Positions 35,258-45,211 are shown, numbered from the stretch's first letter. The stretch is 64,000 nucleotides of DNA from Flavobacteriaceae bacterium (GCA_017857815.1 JAFMCL010000002.1:1-64000); one strand, 5' to 3'. The notes: a model not told the origin generated them from the letters alone. Translations and numbers: made by a program.

Positions 35258-36295
35258 ATGAAGCAGAATACAATTCCAAATACGGACATTAAAGTGAGTA
35301 AAATTTGTTTGGGTACAATGACCTTTGGTAATCAAAACACAGAAGCAGATGGACATGAGCAAATGGATTATGCAATAGACAATGGTGTGAATTTTTTTGA
35401 TACCGCCGAGCTCTATCCCGTTCCTGCCAATGCAAAAACACAGGGAGAAACAGATCGTATCATTGGATCATGGTTTAAAAAAACTGGAAATCGGGATAAA
35501 GTTATTTTGGCCTCTAAGGTCGCTGGACCAGGAGAATACACAAAACACATTCGAGAAGATTTAAGCTTTAGAAAAGAACACATTGACAGTGCCATTGACA
35601 AAGGTTTAAAAAGATTACAAACCGATTATATTGATCTTTTTCAACTCCATTGGCCGGAAAGAAAAACCAATACTTTTGGACAAAGAGGTTTTAAATACGA
35701 CGAAAACGATCCTTGGATTGAAAATTTTGAAGCAGTCCTTGACGCGCTTCATGATAACATTAAAGCAGGTAAGATTCGACATATTGGACTATCAAATGAA
35801 AATCCTTGGGGCATCATGCGGTTTTTAGCAGCTTCTAAAAGTAACGCTACAAAAATATGTACGATTCAAAACCCTTATTCTCTTCTCAATCGACTTTTCG
35901 AAATAGGTAGTGCTGAAATTTGCCATCGAGAAAATATAGGTCTCTTGGCCTATTCCCCACTTGGGTTTGGAGTGCTCTCTGGAAAATACCTCAATGGAAA
36001 AAAACCTGCAGACGGAAGGGTTACACTATTTCCTAACTTTGCGAGATACAGCAGTGAACAGTCAAATCGCGCTACAGAGATGTATGCTCAATTGGCTGCA
36101 GATAATAACATGACGATTACTCAAATGTCGTTAGCTTTTGTAAATGATCGATCCTTTGTTACCAGTAATATTATTGGTGCTACCAAAATTGAACAACTTA
36201 AAGAAAACATCGCCAGTCACGAGATCACGCTTTCTGAAGAGGTTTTAAAAGAGATTGAGGCCATTCATAATATAATTCCAGATCCGGCGCCTTAA
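35258..36295 (+). CDS. Aldo/keto reductase (Tas-like)
   Basis: A 345-residue NADPH-dependent oxidoreductase of the AKR superfamily. The ATG at 35258, 1 bp after the previous stop, is preferred to the overlapping TTG at 35249. The catalytic tetrad is visible: Asp and Tyr in FDTAELYPV, Lys in ILASKVAGP and His in LFQLHWPER. Length and the insert around RKTNTFGQRGFKYDE resemble E. coli Tas. The substrate is unknown. It converges on an ABC ATPase gene. Confidence 0.93.
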   Translation: MKQNTIPNTDIKVSKICLGTMTFGNQNTEADGHEQMDYAIDNGVNFFDTAELYPVPANAKTQGETDRIIGSWFKKTGNRDKVILASKVAGPGEYTKHIREDLSFRKEHIDSAIDKGLKRLQTDYIDLFQLHWPERKTNTFGQRGFKYDENDPWIENFEAVLDALHDNIKAGKIRHIGLSNENPWGIMRFLAASKSNATKICTIQNPYSLLNRLFEIGSAEICHRENIGLLAYSPLGFGVLSGKYLNGKKPADGRVTLFPNFARYSSEQSNRATEMYAQLAADNNMTITQMSLAFVNDRSFVTSNIIGATKIEQLKENIASHEITLSEEVLKEIEAIHNIIPDPAP

Positions 36296-36300
36296 AGAAA

Positions 36301-37983
36301 CTACTGCGCTTTTGGAATCGAGGCAATTAGTTTTTTGGTGTAAGTGTTTTTTGGATTAATATAAAGATCATCGGCTTCTCCATGTTCAACCAGAAGTCCA
36401 TTTTGCATGACCATGATTTTGTCTGACATATATTTAACAACATTTAAATCATGAGAAATAAACAGATAGGATAAATCGAATTGTTCCTTTAAATCATTTA
36501 AAAGATTGAGTACCTGAGCTTGAACTGAAATGTCCAATGCAGCAACTGCTTCATCGCAGATAATCAACTTCGGCTCAGTCGCCAATGCTCTGGCGATTAC
36601 AATTCTTTGGCGTTGTCCTCCAGACAATTCGTGAGGGTACCTTTCATAAAAACTGGCCGTTAGCCCTACCGCTTCCAGTAACTCCAAAACACGTATTTTG
36701 GTTTCCTTCGAACCAAGGGTTATTTGATGAACCTGAAGGGGTTCGGCAATCGCTTGACCTATTTTTTTAAGAGGATGCAATGCTGAATAGGGATCTTGAA
36801 AAATAAACTGAATGTCCTTACGAATCGATCTAATTTGCTCGGAAGTCATGCTGCTTAACTCTTTCCCTTGAAACAGAATGCTGCCCTCGGTGGGAGGATC
36901 TAAATAAATCAATGCGCGACTTAGGGTTGATTTTCCACACCCAGATTCACCGACCAAACCCAATGTTTCTCCTTTAAATAAATCAAAACTTACGCCCTGT
37001 ACTGCTTTTAAATATTTATTTTTTTTAAACAAGCCAACAGAAAGTACATGCTCTTTTTTTAAATCTTTTACTTGAAGCAAAGGGGGTGCAGAATATATTT
37101 CTTCATGTCTCTTTTTTCTTACATCTTCACTAACTTCATCAGTTTGTTTTACCTCATTGATAAAATCAGCGATTGTAGGCAGTCGCTTGAGTCTTATTTT
37201 TACATCTGGACGTGCATGCAATAATCCAAGTGTATAAGCTTCTTTAGGAGTATTAAAAACTTCAGTAACTGTTCCGCTTTCAACGATTTCTCCTTGATAC
37301 ATTACCAGCACTCTATCAGCCAATTGGGAAACAAGCGTCAAGTCATGTGAGATAAATAAAACACTCATCTTGTTGGCCTTTTGTCGCTCTATGATCAGAC
37401 TAATTATTTCTTTTTGTACTGTGACATCAAGGGCGGTAGTAGGCTCATCTGCAATCAACAATTGAGGATTACAAATCAATGCCATGGCAATCATTACTCT
37501 TTGTTTTTGCCCTCCACTCAGTTCATGTGGATAGGCATTAAAAATACGATCAGGATTATCCAGATAAACTTGCTCAAAAGAAGCTAAAACTTTGTTTTTC
37601 TTATTCTCTGCGCTATCTTGTGTGTGCTGATTGAGCATTTCCATAACTTGAATACCACATTTCATGCTGGGGTTAAGGCTCGATTGTGGTTCTTGAAAAA
37701 TCATCCCGATTTTGTTCCCTCTTATTTTTTGCCACTCACTTTCAGAAAGCTCCTTTAGGGATTCATTATTAAATAGTAATTGATTGCTAGTAACATTCAA
37801 TTTGGTTTCCGGTAAAAGCCCTGCAATTGAAAGTGCAGTGAGCGACTTTCCACTACCCGACTCACCAACAATGGCAACGATTTCATTTGGAAAAACCTCA
37901 AAAGAAATGTCTTTTAAAAGTTCGTTTTCTCCAACAGTTATCCCCAATTTATTTAGTGTCAATAGCGGTTTCTTACTTCTCAT
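36301..37983 (-). CDS. ABC transporter ATP-binding protein with two ATPase domains (peptide-type)
   Basis: A 560-residue protein with two complete ABC ATPase domains. The first has GESGSGKSLTAL, LSGGQKQR and LLIADEPTTALD; the second has GESGCGKSTLSRAL, LSGGQRQR and LIICDEAVAALD. The layout matches the GsiA/YejF-type ATPases that power oligopeptide or microcin importers. The permease and binding-protein genes are not in this window. It overlaps the exonuclease gene by 4 bp (ATGA). Confidence 0.94.
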   Translation of the reverse strand: MRSKKPLLTLNKLGITVGENELLKDISFEVFPNEIVAIVGESGSGKSLTALSIAGLLPETKLNVTSNQLLFNNESLKELSESEWQKIRGNKIGMIFQEPQSSLNPSMKCGIQVMEMLNQHTQDSAENKKNKVLASFEQVYLDNPDRIFNAYPHELSGGQKQRVMIAMALICNPQLLIADEPTTALDVTVQKEIISLIIERQKANKMSVLFISHDLTLVSQLADRVLVMYQGEIVESGTVTEVFNTPKEAYTLGLLHARPDVKIRLKRLPTIADFINEVKQTDEVSEDVRKKRHEEIYSAPPLLQVKDLKKEHVLSVGLFKKNKYLKAVQGVSFDLFKGETLGLVGESGCGKSTLSRALIYLDPPTEGSILFQGKELSSMTSEQIRSIRKDIQFIFQDPYSALHPLKKIGQAIAEPLQVHQITLGSKETKIRVLELLEAVGLTASFYERYPHELSGGQRQRIVIARALATEPKLIICDEAVAALDISVQAQVLNLLNDLKEQFDLSYLFISHDLNVVKYMSDKIMVMQNGLLVEHGEADDLYINPKNTYTKKLIASIPKAQ

Positions 37984-38693
37984 ATACTAATAATTTCATT
38001 TTGAGTTAAAAGTGGTTCATTTCGCAATCGTAAAACTACTTGAGCTATTGTAACTACATCTTTTTCACAATAAACTACAATGCGATCGATGTCTTTATCA
38101 TCATAAAAAACTTTAGCAACTTGACTGCCGTCAATATCATCTTTAGGGGATGGAATTCCCAATACATGGGCCATTAATTTTAAAGAAGTATAATGTTTAT
38201 AATCACCAAACCGCCACAAGTGAAGGGTATCCAAATGGGGGACTTCCCATGGTTTCTTATTGAATAAATTTAGATGGGAGGGAATCGAAACGCTATTAAT
38301 AATCATGCGCCTCGCGATATAGGGAAAGTCAAATTCTTTACCGTTATGAGCGCAAAGCAAATTTGATGGGTGATTAAAATGATTTTCTAGCAGCTCTTTA
38401 AAAGCAATTAATAATTCCTTTTCTCCACCGAAAAAAGTTTTCATTCTAAAGCTTCGGGTTTTTTTATTTTCGCTAAAATATCCCACAGAAATACAAACGA
38501 TTTTTCCAAATTCCGCCCAAATTCCCGCATGTTCATAGAATGACTCTGGAGTTTGATCTTCTTTTCTTTGATAAGCTGATTTTGCATCCCAAAGCTTTTG
38601 AGTTTCCTCAGAGAGTTGGTCGAATCGCTCCACTTCTGGCACGGTCTCAATATCTAAAAATAATATCCTTTTAAGGTCAATTTTGTGTAACAT
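37980..38693 (-). CDS. PolB-related 3'-5' exonuclease
   Basis: A 237-residue DEDD-type exonuclease of the PolB-like family (DNA_pol_B_exo2). Motif Exo I is FLDIETVPE (about 12-20), Exo II is AHNGKEFDFPY and Exo III is YCEKDVVTI. It stands alone without a polymerase domain, as is usual for this family in Bacteroidota. It probably acts in DNA repair or proofreading-type processing. It overlaps the serine hydrolase gene by 17 bp and the ABC ATPase gene by 4 bp, so the three are one unit. Confidence 0.88.
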   Translation of the reverse strand: MLHKIDLKRILFLDIETVPEVERFDQLSEETQKLWDAKSAYQRKEDQTPESFYEHAGIWAEFGKIVCISVGYFSENKKTRSFRMKTFFGGEKELLIAFKELLENHFNHPSNLLCAHNGKEFDFPYIARRMIINSVSIPSHLNLFNKKPWEVPHLDTLHLWRFGDYKHYTSLKLMAHVLGIPSPKDDIDGSQVAKVFYDDKDIDRIVVYCEKDVVTIAQVVLRLRNEPLLTQNEIISI

Positions 38694-39834
38694 CCTGAGT
38701 CATTTCCAACGCAGCCTTAAGGTAAATAAAAATATCCTTTTTTAAGAATCCAACATTATTAATTTCATCGTTAAGATGACCTAGTCTTACGACCATTAAG
38801 TTCTTTTCTGGGAGGACAATAACATACTGACCTAGGTGACCGCGCATCATAAAAATCTTTTCCCCCTCAAATTCATTGAGCCACCAACCATAACCATATT
38901 CTGGACTTTCTTCAAAGCGGGGCTTTAATGATTTTGCAATAAAAGTCGAATCCAAAATTTGTTTTCCGTTCCACCTTCCATGGTCCTTATAAAGTTTTCC
39001 AAACCTAGCAAAATCTCGAGCATTTGAAGCCAAACAACAATAAGCTTTTTCCATTTCTTTTTCATCACTATCTATTTGCCAGACTGCATCATGTTCTGCT
39101 CCTAGAGGTTGCCAGAATTTTTCAGTAAGGTAGTCACTTAAAGATTTTTTTGTGGCGTTTTTAATCACCAAACCCAACAACTGTGTGGCCCCGCTTTTAT
39201 AATTGAAGGCCTTAGCCGGCATTATGTCTATGGGTTGATCGAGAATCAAACCATTTAAGTCGTCAACAAAATAGGAAGCTGAAGTAACCGAAAAAGGTGA
39301 ATAATATTTTTCGGTCCATTTTAAACCTGAAGCCATACTGGAGAGGTCTCCAACCGTCACTTGACTTGCATAGGGTCCTTTTAGTTCAGGGATGAAATCT
39401 TGAACAAGTTGGTCCAAACTTTTAATATACCCTTCTTCAATGGCTTTCCCTAACATTGCCGAAACCATACTTTTAACCATTGAAAAAGAATTACTTTTTG
39501 AATCCAAACCATATCCTTCATAATACTTTTCATGAAAAATACTGTCATTTTTAAAAATCAAAAAAGCAACTGTTTTTTTTTCTTTGTGATAATCGGCCAG
39601 TTCATTGGGAACATTTGCCTTATTATAGGACTCATGAATCGGCCAAGGCTGCGGATTTAAAGAAGCAGAAACCGTATGGTTTGAAAAAGCTTGATAATCT
39701 GACAAATAAGCAGTCGTATGACCTTTTAAATAAATCTTAGTAATCCCTTTTAAAATATAATCATACTTGGAGATATAGAGTAACGAAAAAACAATAACCA
39801 GTAAAAAGCCCAAATAAGCAAAGAATTTTTTCAT
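38677..39834 (-). CDS. Serine hydrolase, class C beta-lactamase/esterase fold
   Basis: A 385-residue protein with an N-terminal hydrophobic segment (about 5-24), so periplasmic or membrane anchored. The nucleophile motif SxxK is SMVK in the run SNSFSMVKSM. The second motif is Y-K-S (FNYKSGATQ), and the third motif HxG is HLG (RGHLGQY). This combination marks beta-lactamase-fold hydrolases that are usually esterases or peptidases rather than drug-resistance enzymes. The Asn of the usual YxN is Ser here. First gene of a three-gene unit. Confidence 0.9.
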   Translation of the reverse strand: MKKFFAYLGFLLVIVFSLLYISKYDYILKGITKIYLKGHTTAYLSDYQAFSNHTVSASLNPQPWPIHESYNKANVPNELADYHKEKKTVAFLIFKNDSIFHEKYYEGYGLDSKSNSFSMVKSMVSAMLGKAIEEGYIKSLDQLVQDFIPELKGPYASQVTVGDLSSMASGLKWTEKYYSPFSVTSASYFVDDLNGLILDQPIDIMPAKAFNYKSGATQLLGLVIKNATKKSLSDYLTEKFWQPLGAEHDAVWQIDSDEKEMEKAYCCLASNARDFARFGKLYKDHGRWNGKQILDSTFIAKSLKPRFEESPEYGYGWWLNEFEGEKIFMMRGHLGQYVIVLPEKNLMVVRLGHLNDEINNVGFLKKDIFIYLKAALEMTQDVTQN

Positions 39835-39870
39835 TGTTTTTTTGTAAAGTAAAGAATTAAATTTTGATAA

Positions 39871-40866
39871 TTATGAAATTAGCAGAGAAGCCTCCTTGGC
39901 GTGATAAGTTGCAATCAGGTTGGCGCCAGCTCTTTTAAAAGCGAGAAGCTGCTCTAACATGACCGTATCGTGGTTTAGCCATCCTTTTTCTGCAGCGGCC
40001 TTTAGCATCGCATACTCTCCGCTAACTTGATAGGCAGCAACAGGAGTGTTTACAGCGTTCTTAATTTCTCTTAGGATATCCAAATAGGCAATCCCCGGTT
40101 TCACCATAACAATATCAGCTCCCTCTTCAATATCACGTAAAGCTTCTACAACTGCTTCCGATCGATTGGCAGGATCCATCTGATAGGTTTTTTTATCACC
40201 AAACCCTGGAGCTGAGTCTAACGCATCGCGAAAAGGACCATAAAAACTAGAAGCATATTTTGCACTATAACTCATGATGAGGGTGTCCTTAAAATTATTT
40301 GACTCTAATGCAGTTCTGATTTTCAATACTCTACCGTCCATCATATCGCTAGGTGCCAAAACATCAGCACCTGCCTGTGCGTGAGAAAGTCCCATTTGAG
40401 ATAAAACCTCAACAGTTGGGTCATTGACGACTTTTCCTTCTTCAACAATACCGTCGTGTCCAAAAGAAGAATAAGGATCCAAGGCTACATCGGTCATTAC
40501 GACCATTTCAGGAACAGCATCTTTTATTGTTTTGACGGAACGTTGCATGAGTCCATCTTTGTTTAATGCTTCTTTTCCCTTATTGTCCTTTAAGTGATCC
40601 GGAACTTTGACAAAAACTAAAACCGCTTTTAGACCAAGTTGCCAAAGTGATTTAACTTCTCCTGCCAAAAGATCCAAACTCATCCGGCTGTAACCAGGCA
40701 TAGAAGGGATTGACTCTCTTAAGTTTTTACCTTCAACGACAAAAAGTGGAACTATAAAATCATTTGGGGTTAGTACATTCTCTCGTATTAAACTCCTGAT
40801 GATTTCACTACTTCTTAATCGTCTATTGCGTTGAATAGGATACATTGATATATTGTTAAGATTCAT
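39871..40866 (-). CDS. hemB: Delta-aminolevulinic acid dehydratase (porphobilinogen synthase)
   Basis: HemB condenses two aminolevulinate molecules to porphobilinogen in heme synthesis. The 331-residue product has the Schiff-base lysines in MSYSAKYAS and MVKPGIAYLD. The metal-binding loop reads DVALDPYSSFGHDG, with Asp/Ala in place of the three zinc cysteines. This points to the Mg2+-type rather than Zn-type enzyme. A second ATG seven codons in (40845) is a possible start. It lies apart from the other hem genes but on the same strand as the hemA-C-D-E-F run. Confidence 0.97.
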   Translation of the reverse strand: MNLNNISMYPIQRNRRLRSSEIIRSLIRENVLTPNDFIVPLFVVEGKNLRESIPSMPGYSRMSLDLLAGEVKSLWQLGLKAVLVFVKVPDHLKDNKGKEALNKDGLMQRSVKTIKDAVPEMVVMTDVALDPYSSFGHDGIVEEGKVVNDPTVEVLSQMGLSHAQAGADVLAPSDMMDGRVLKIRTALESNNFKDTLIMSYSAKYASSFYGPFRDALDSAPGFGDKKTYQMDPANRSEAVVEALRDIEEGADIVMVKPGIAYLDILREIKNAVNTPVAAYQVSGEYAMLKAAAEKGWLNHDTVMLEQLLAFKRAGANLIATYHAKEASLLIS

Positions 40867-40921
40867 TTTAATAACAGTGAATCAAAAATAATTAAAAAGA
40901 TTATTGAAACGGGATAAACGA

Positions 40922-41782
40922 CTAAAGATTTAGATAAAACCCTAAGGAAAGACTCGGAGCATGATAAATTATTTTTCCATAAATGGGCACAGTATAGGCA
41001 AAAGTAACTCCTATTTTTTTGTAAAAATTCCATGCAACTTCACTTCCCAAAACAAGGCTTTCTATATTATTTGCAAAAACAGAACCATTGGAATTCGTGG
41101 CATCCAATGATCCGTTGTAAAGCGGATGGATCCATCGGATTCTTGCTAATAGTAATAATTTATTTTTAAATAATTGTACCCCTGATTCCCCTCCAATAAT
41201 TAATTCATCTGAAAAACCTTTGGTGCGGTTGTTAAACCCAACATCCATCTTAGAATAGACAGGAAATCCTTTTAAATCAAATGAAGTTCCTGCATTGACC
41301 TGCACGTGTTGATTAAACTCTCCGTCACCCGTCTGGTAACTTCCATCGGTACCGCCCTTGTTTTCTCCGCTAGGAATTCCCAAGGTAAGGGTTGTTGAGA
41401 AGTGCCAAAGTCCCAATGTTTTTATTTTAAATTCTAACCCTAAATTGACATCTCCAAAAGCATTTATCCCTTGACCTTTTTCAATGATTCTATCTTTTGT
41501 TTTTGAGACTTGATCGTATTGATAATTTCGAACAAAAAAAGGAATGTATCCAATCAAATTAATTTTTTTGGACAAGCCATGTTGAAAATATAAGCTTGAT
41601 ATAAATAATCCTCTTGTGGCGTTGGGGTCAATTTTACCTTCGTTGGTATAATGTTCGTCAGCCAATAAGGACCATGCCCCAATTTTATAAAATCCTTTAC
41701 CTTTTTCTTTTAACCACTGTGTGTGGAGCGGTTGGATAACAATAACGAATAGAAATAGGAATGATGCAAAATTCTTTTTCAA
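40922..41782 (-). CDS. Predicted outer-membrane beta-barrel protein
   Basis: A 286-residue protein if started at the TTG at 41782 (TTG AAA AAG AAT), which opens a textbook signal peptide. The ATG at 41842 would add 20 residues that spoil the signal. The body is built of alternating hydrophobic strands separated by polar loops (for example INLIGYIPFFV, VNLGLEFKIKTL and GVTFAYTVPIY) and ends in a strand, SLGFYLNL. This suits a beta-barrel of the outer-membrane transporter type. It sits about 60 bp after a Big_2-DM13 lipoprotein gene, suggesting a shared role. No function is recognised. Confidence 0.65.
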   Translation of the reverse strand: MKKNFASFLFLFVIVIQPLHTQWLKEKGKGFYKIGAWSLLADEHYTNEGKIDPNATRGLFISSLYFQHGLSKKINLIGYIPFFVRNYQYDQVSKTKDRIIEKGQGINAFGDVNLGLEFKIKTLGLWHFSTTLTLGIPSGENKGGTDGSYQTGDGEFNQHVQVNAGTSFDLKGFPVYSKMDVGFNNRTKGFSDELIIGGESGVQLFKNKLLLLARIRWIHPLYNGSLDATNSNGSVFANNIESLVLGSEVAWNFYKKIGVTFAYTVPIYGKIIYHAPSLSLGFYLNL

Positions 41783-41843
41783 CGTAAAGATGTTCAGAAG
41801 GGTTATGAGCCAATTACTTTTATGATTTTGAAGGTGCTTCATT

Positions 41844-42854
41844 CTAATAAATTTTCGCCTCGCCTACGGGGACATTAAATGGTTTACACCAATAGAGTAT
41901 GTATTTATAGTCCATTAATTTAATGGAACTGGGCAGCAGGTAAGAATGACTTCCTTTAAAAACTTTTACCGCACCTATTTCATAGGCTCCGGAAGTCGTG
42001 TTGGGGTTGTTGGATAAATAAATATAAAGGCCCGGTAAGGCGGTAGAAGCCTCATAGTCCTCTGCTATTGAAAGTGTCAATCCATCTTCGGTTTCCTCCA
42101 AGACAAAACTGCCTTTCAAGGCATAACTGCTTGTGGTCGCAATGGTTCCGCTAAAAGAAGTTATATTAACTACTTCGGAAGGAAGAATTTCAAATGAGGT
42201 CTGATCCGTCACTGTCAGGGTGTCTAAAACTTGAACTGTAACGCTTACACTAACCGTTCCGGCAGCAATTGCCTCAATTAATCCGTTGTTGTCTATTGTT
42301 AATATATTGGGGTCTGAGCTGGTCCATTTGACATTTGGTAACGAAACCTGTTCCCCCATTATATTTGTATAAACTGTCTCAAAGGTATAGGACGAAGAAG
42401 CAACAATAGAAGAAATTGGGTTAGAAATTAAAACGCTTGCCGTAAGCGTATTTGTCCCTTGACCCGTTGGTGGTTCTTCTCCCGATGGAGGGTCGGTGAC
42501 TACATTACTCGTTATCGTAATATTGTATTCATTTAATACTGTTAAACCCTCTTCTGTATCGACCTTTACGGTAATCGTGACATCTCCCGGTGACTTTGCA
42601 ATGGCTTCTCCTTTGTTATTGATCGTTAACACATCAGTATTAGAGCTTTCCCAAATAAGTTCAACGTTTTCAACTGGATCTCCTACATTATCAAAGTATT
42701 TAACCTCAAAAACATAGTTGGTTCCGGAAGAAAAACTAGTGACAGGATTGGTGATTCGAAGCGCTGGTTCGACAAAATCATCAATTATATCTTCTCCTAT
42801 ACATGAAAAAGCGAAGAGAAATGCAAGTGCAATTAAAGTAGGTTTTGTTTTCAA
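41844..42854 (-). CDS. Lipoprotein with two Big_2 domains and a C-terminal DM13 domain
   Basis: A 336-residue lipoprotein starting at a TTG (TTG AAA ACA) at 42854, with the acylated cysteine at about residue 18 (FAFSC). Two bacterial Ig-like (Big_2) domains lie at about 32-115 and 138-225, each with the GVLTV-type VLTINNKGEAIA or ILTIDNNGLIEAI segment. The last 105 residues match the DM13 pattern: PGLYIYLSNNPN, GAYEIGAVKVFKG and the conserved cysteine of YWCKPFNVPVG (C323). DM13 domains are thought to have a redox role, judged by that invariant cysteine. The paired gene encodes a barrel-like protein. Confidence 0.75.
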   Translation of the reverse strand: MKTKPTLIALAFLFAFSCIGEDIIDDFVEPALRITNPVTSFSSGTNYVFEVKYFDNVGDPVENVELIWESSNTDVLTINNKGEAIAKSPGDVTITVKVDTEEGLTVLNEYNITITSNVVTDPPSGEEPPTGQGTNTLTASVLISNPISSIVASSSYTFETVYTNIMGEQVSLPNVKWTSSDPNILTIDNNGLIEAIAAGTVSVSVTVQVLDTLTVTDQTSFEILPSEVVNITSFSGTIATTSSYALKGSFVLEETEDGLTLSIAEDYEASTALPGLYIYLSNNPNTTSGAYEIGAVKVFKGSHSYLLPSSIKLMDYKYILYWCKPFNVPVGEAKIY

Positions 42855-42959
42855 GACGCAATGAGGCTTAACGTTCTACATTCCTAAAAGTAAATTAATT
42901 ATTTATAAAAGCAAAAAAATAAGATTATCAGTTCAGCTAAATATGAAATTAAAACTCTG

Positions 42960-44249
42960 TTAGTCAATGGGATCCTCCTCGATTAAATCTTCGGAAGAAT
43001 TTAAACCAATCATTTCTTCCTCTTCCAAAACTACTTCTTCAGGGATTGATTTTTGTTTATTACTCAATGTTCCCAATGTCATGGCAAGCATCGAGGTCAA
43101 GATGACAACCAGTAACATTCGCTCATCTATGACACTCTTCTCCAATTTAATAATTTCCAAATCTTTAATTTGCAAGAATAGTAGAATACTAATTAATCCT
43201 CGTGGAGACATATAAAGCAGAACAGAAGGTTTGATTTTAAAGCTCGTTAATACAAAATACAGATACCGAATTAAAAACATAATGGCGAAAACCAATACAC
43301 CATAAACAAGCGGCATAAAACTGTCAAAGTCAGAGATTACTATAGAAAAACCGAAGAACAAAAAGAAAAATGTTCTCACAATAAAAGTAGATTCAGCAGT
43401 TAGGATATGAAACTCGTGAAGATCTTTTTCAGAATGATTTAACTGGAAGTATCGCAGTAAAAATTTTGGCAATAACTCTTTGATATTGGACAAGAAAACC
43501 CCAAAAATAAAGATGGTCAATAAGGCAGGAAGATGGAAAAACTTACCAATTGCGTAGACCAAAATAAGAAGTGAAAGTATGAGGAAAAATTTTACGTGGT
43601 GTTCAATATTCTGAAGCAATCGAAAAAGAACATAAGTAATAAGTATGGAGATTACAACGATACCAAGGATTTGAAGACCCAATCCTACAATCGACTCGAT
43701 CGCTATCATCGGTTGTCCAGACTCTGCTTGGCGAATTGCATAATTGAAAATAACGATTCCTAAAATATCAGAAAAAGTAGATTCATAAACAACAAATTCT
43801 TTGTCTTGATTTAAAAGATTTGCGGCGGATGGTATTGCAACCGCACTGCTGATAATAGAAAGAGGAGTTGCGAAAATGGTTGCCGTGTGTAGCTCCATTC
43901 CTAGAAAATAATTAAAAAACCAACTGATTACAACTATATTTAGAAGTAAAATAACAATAGCGGATAAAAATCCTTTGAGGATAGTGGGTAATTTTTGTCT
44001 ATTAATTTCTAACTCTAGTGCTCCTTCTAAGACAATCAAAATAAGGCCTATAGTTCCCAAAACAGGAATCAAATCATTTAAAAACTCAAAGTCTTCATAA
44101 CCATTTGCTGAAGTAATGACGCGAATGAGAACTCCTGTAAGCAAAAGTAATATGACAGCTGGAAATTTTGTTTTCCTAGCAAAAGCATCAAAGAGGTAGG
44201 AGAAAATCACCAGCAATGGTAAAGCAAAAAGAATAGAAACAGTATTCAC
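42960..44249 (-). CDS. Cation:proton antiporter (CPA family)
   Basis: A 429-residue polytopic protein with about 12 hydrophobic segments starting at a GTG. The conserved pore region reads VVYESTFSDILGIVIFNYA, similar to the ESxxxD region of sodium/proton antiporters. It ends with a charged acidic tail (VLEEEEMIGLNSSEDLIEED). It probably exchanges Na+ or K+ for protons at the inner membrane. It sits between the Big_2-DM13/barrel pair and hemF and has no evident functional link with either. Confidence 0.88.
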   Translation of the reverse strand: MNTVSILFALPLLVIFSYLFDAFARKTKFPAVILLLLTGVLIRVITSANGYEDFEFLNDLIPVLGTIGLILIVLEGALELEINRQKLPTILKGFLSAIVILLLNIVVISWFFNYFLGMELHTATIFATPLSIISSAVAIPSAANLLNQDKEFVVYESTFSDILGIVIFNYAIRQAESGQPMIAIESIVGLGLQILGIVVISILITYVLFRLLQNIEHHVKFFLILSLLILVYAIGKFFHLPALLTIFIFGVFLSNIKELLPKFLLRYFQLNHSEKDLHEFHILTAESTFIVRTFFFLFFGFSIVISDFDSFMPLVYGVLVFAIMFLIRYLYFVLTSFKIKPSVLLYMSPRGLISILLFLQIKDLEIIKLEKSVIDERMLLVVILTSMLAMTLGTLSNKQKSIPEEVVLEEEEMIGLNSSEDLIEEDPID

Positions 44250-44302
44250 TTTTTATTAATTTTAGATTGACCTTAAATTAAGAATTATAATTTAATTCTC
44301 GT

Positions 44303-45211
44303 TTATTTATCAATCCAAGATTTTGGATGCTTTAAAACATCTTCTAATTCGGCTTCAGGACTTCCCGGGTTTGGGTGAAAATCATAGTGCCATTGGACGT
44401 GAGGGGGTAAACTCATCAATATACTCTCGATTCGTCCATTTGTTTTAAGTCCAAAGAGAGTTCCTTTATCATGAATTAAATTAAATTCAACATACCTCCC
44501 ACGTCGAATTTCTTGCCACTTTCTTTGCTGATCATCATAAGGAAGCTCTTTTCGCTTTTCAACAATTGGGACATAGGCTGCTAAAAAATTATTTCCAACT
44601 TCTGTAACAAAATCAAACCAATTTTTTGTAGTAAAGGAATCCGTTGGCCTTAAATAATCAAAAAATAATCCTCCGATTCCTCGGGCTTCATTTCGATGAG
44701 TATTCCAAAAATAATCGTCACACTTTTGCTTGTAAATCTCATGGAAATTTTGATCATGGGCATCGCAAGACTTCTTACAAACTTTATGAAAGTGACGTGC
44801 ATCCTCTTCAAAAAGATAATATGGAGTTAAATCCTGTCCTCCTCCAAACCAAGAGTCTTTGAGACTGCCTGCGGTATCATACAATTCAAAATACCGCCAG
44901 TTTGCATGAACCGTGGGCACCATTGGATTTTTAGGATGAATTACCAAACTCAAGCCACAAGCAAAAAAATTGCCCTCGCTGACTTTAAAATAGTTTTTCA
45001 TGCTCTCGGGAAGCACCCCGTGAACTGCTGAGATGTTAACGCCTCCCTTTTCAAAAACATTTCCATTCTCAATAACCCTACTTCTACCTCCCCCTCCTTC
45101 CGGACGTTCCCATTTGTCTTCGCGAAACTTTGCTCCACCATCAATCTGAGTCAGCTTTTGAGTAATTCGGTCTTGGAGATTTTCAATATAATCAAGGAAT
45201 TCTTTTTTCAT
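44303..45211 (-). CDS. hemF: Oxygen-dependent coproporphyrinogen III oxidase
   Basis: HemF decarboxylates coproporphyrinogen III to protoporphyrinogen IX using O2. The 302-residue product has the family signatures VHANWRYFELYD, WFGGGQDLTPYYLFEED and GRYVEFNLIHDKGTLFG. Its use of oxygen fits the aerobic respiratory chain encoded in this window. It follows hemE after 17 bp, at the end of the hemA-C-D-E-F run. Confidence 0.98.
   Translation of the reverse strand: MKKEFLDYIENLQDRITQKLTQIDGGAKFREDKWERPEGGGGRSRVIENGNVFEKGGVNISAVHGVLPESMKNYFKVSEGNFFACGLSLVIHPKNPMVPTVHANWRYFELYDTAGSLKDSWFGGGQDLTPYYLFEEDARHFHKVCKKSCDAHDQNFHEIYKQKCDDYFWNTHRNEARGIGGLFFDYLRPTDSFTTKNWFDFVTEVGNNFLAAYVPIVEKRKELPYDDQQRKWQEIRRGRYVEFNLIHDKGTLFGLKTNGRIESILMSLPPHVQWHYDFHPNPGSPEAELEDVLKHPKSWIDK

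Noticed and set aside
39871-40866. HemB with broken zinc site, considered as a defective enzyme
   Set aside because: Asp/Ala replacement of the three cysteines (DVALDPYSS) is the normal pattern of Mg-type enzymes; both catalytic lysines are intact.
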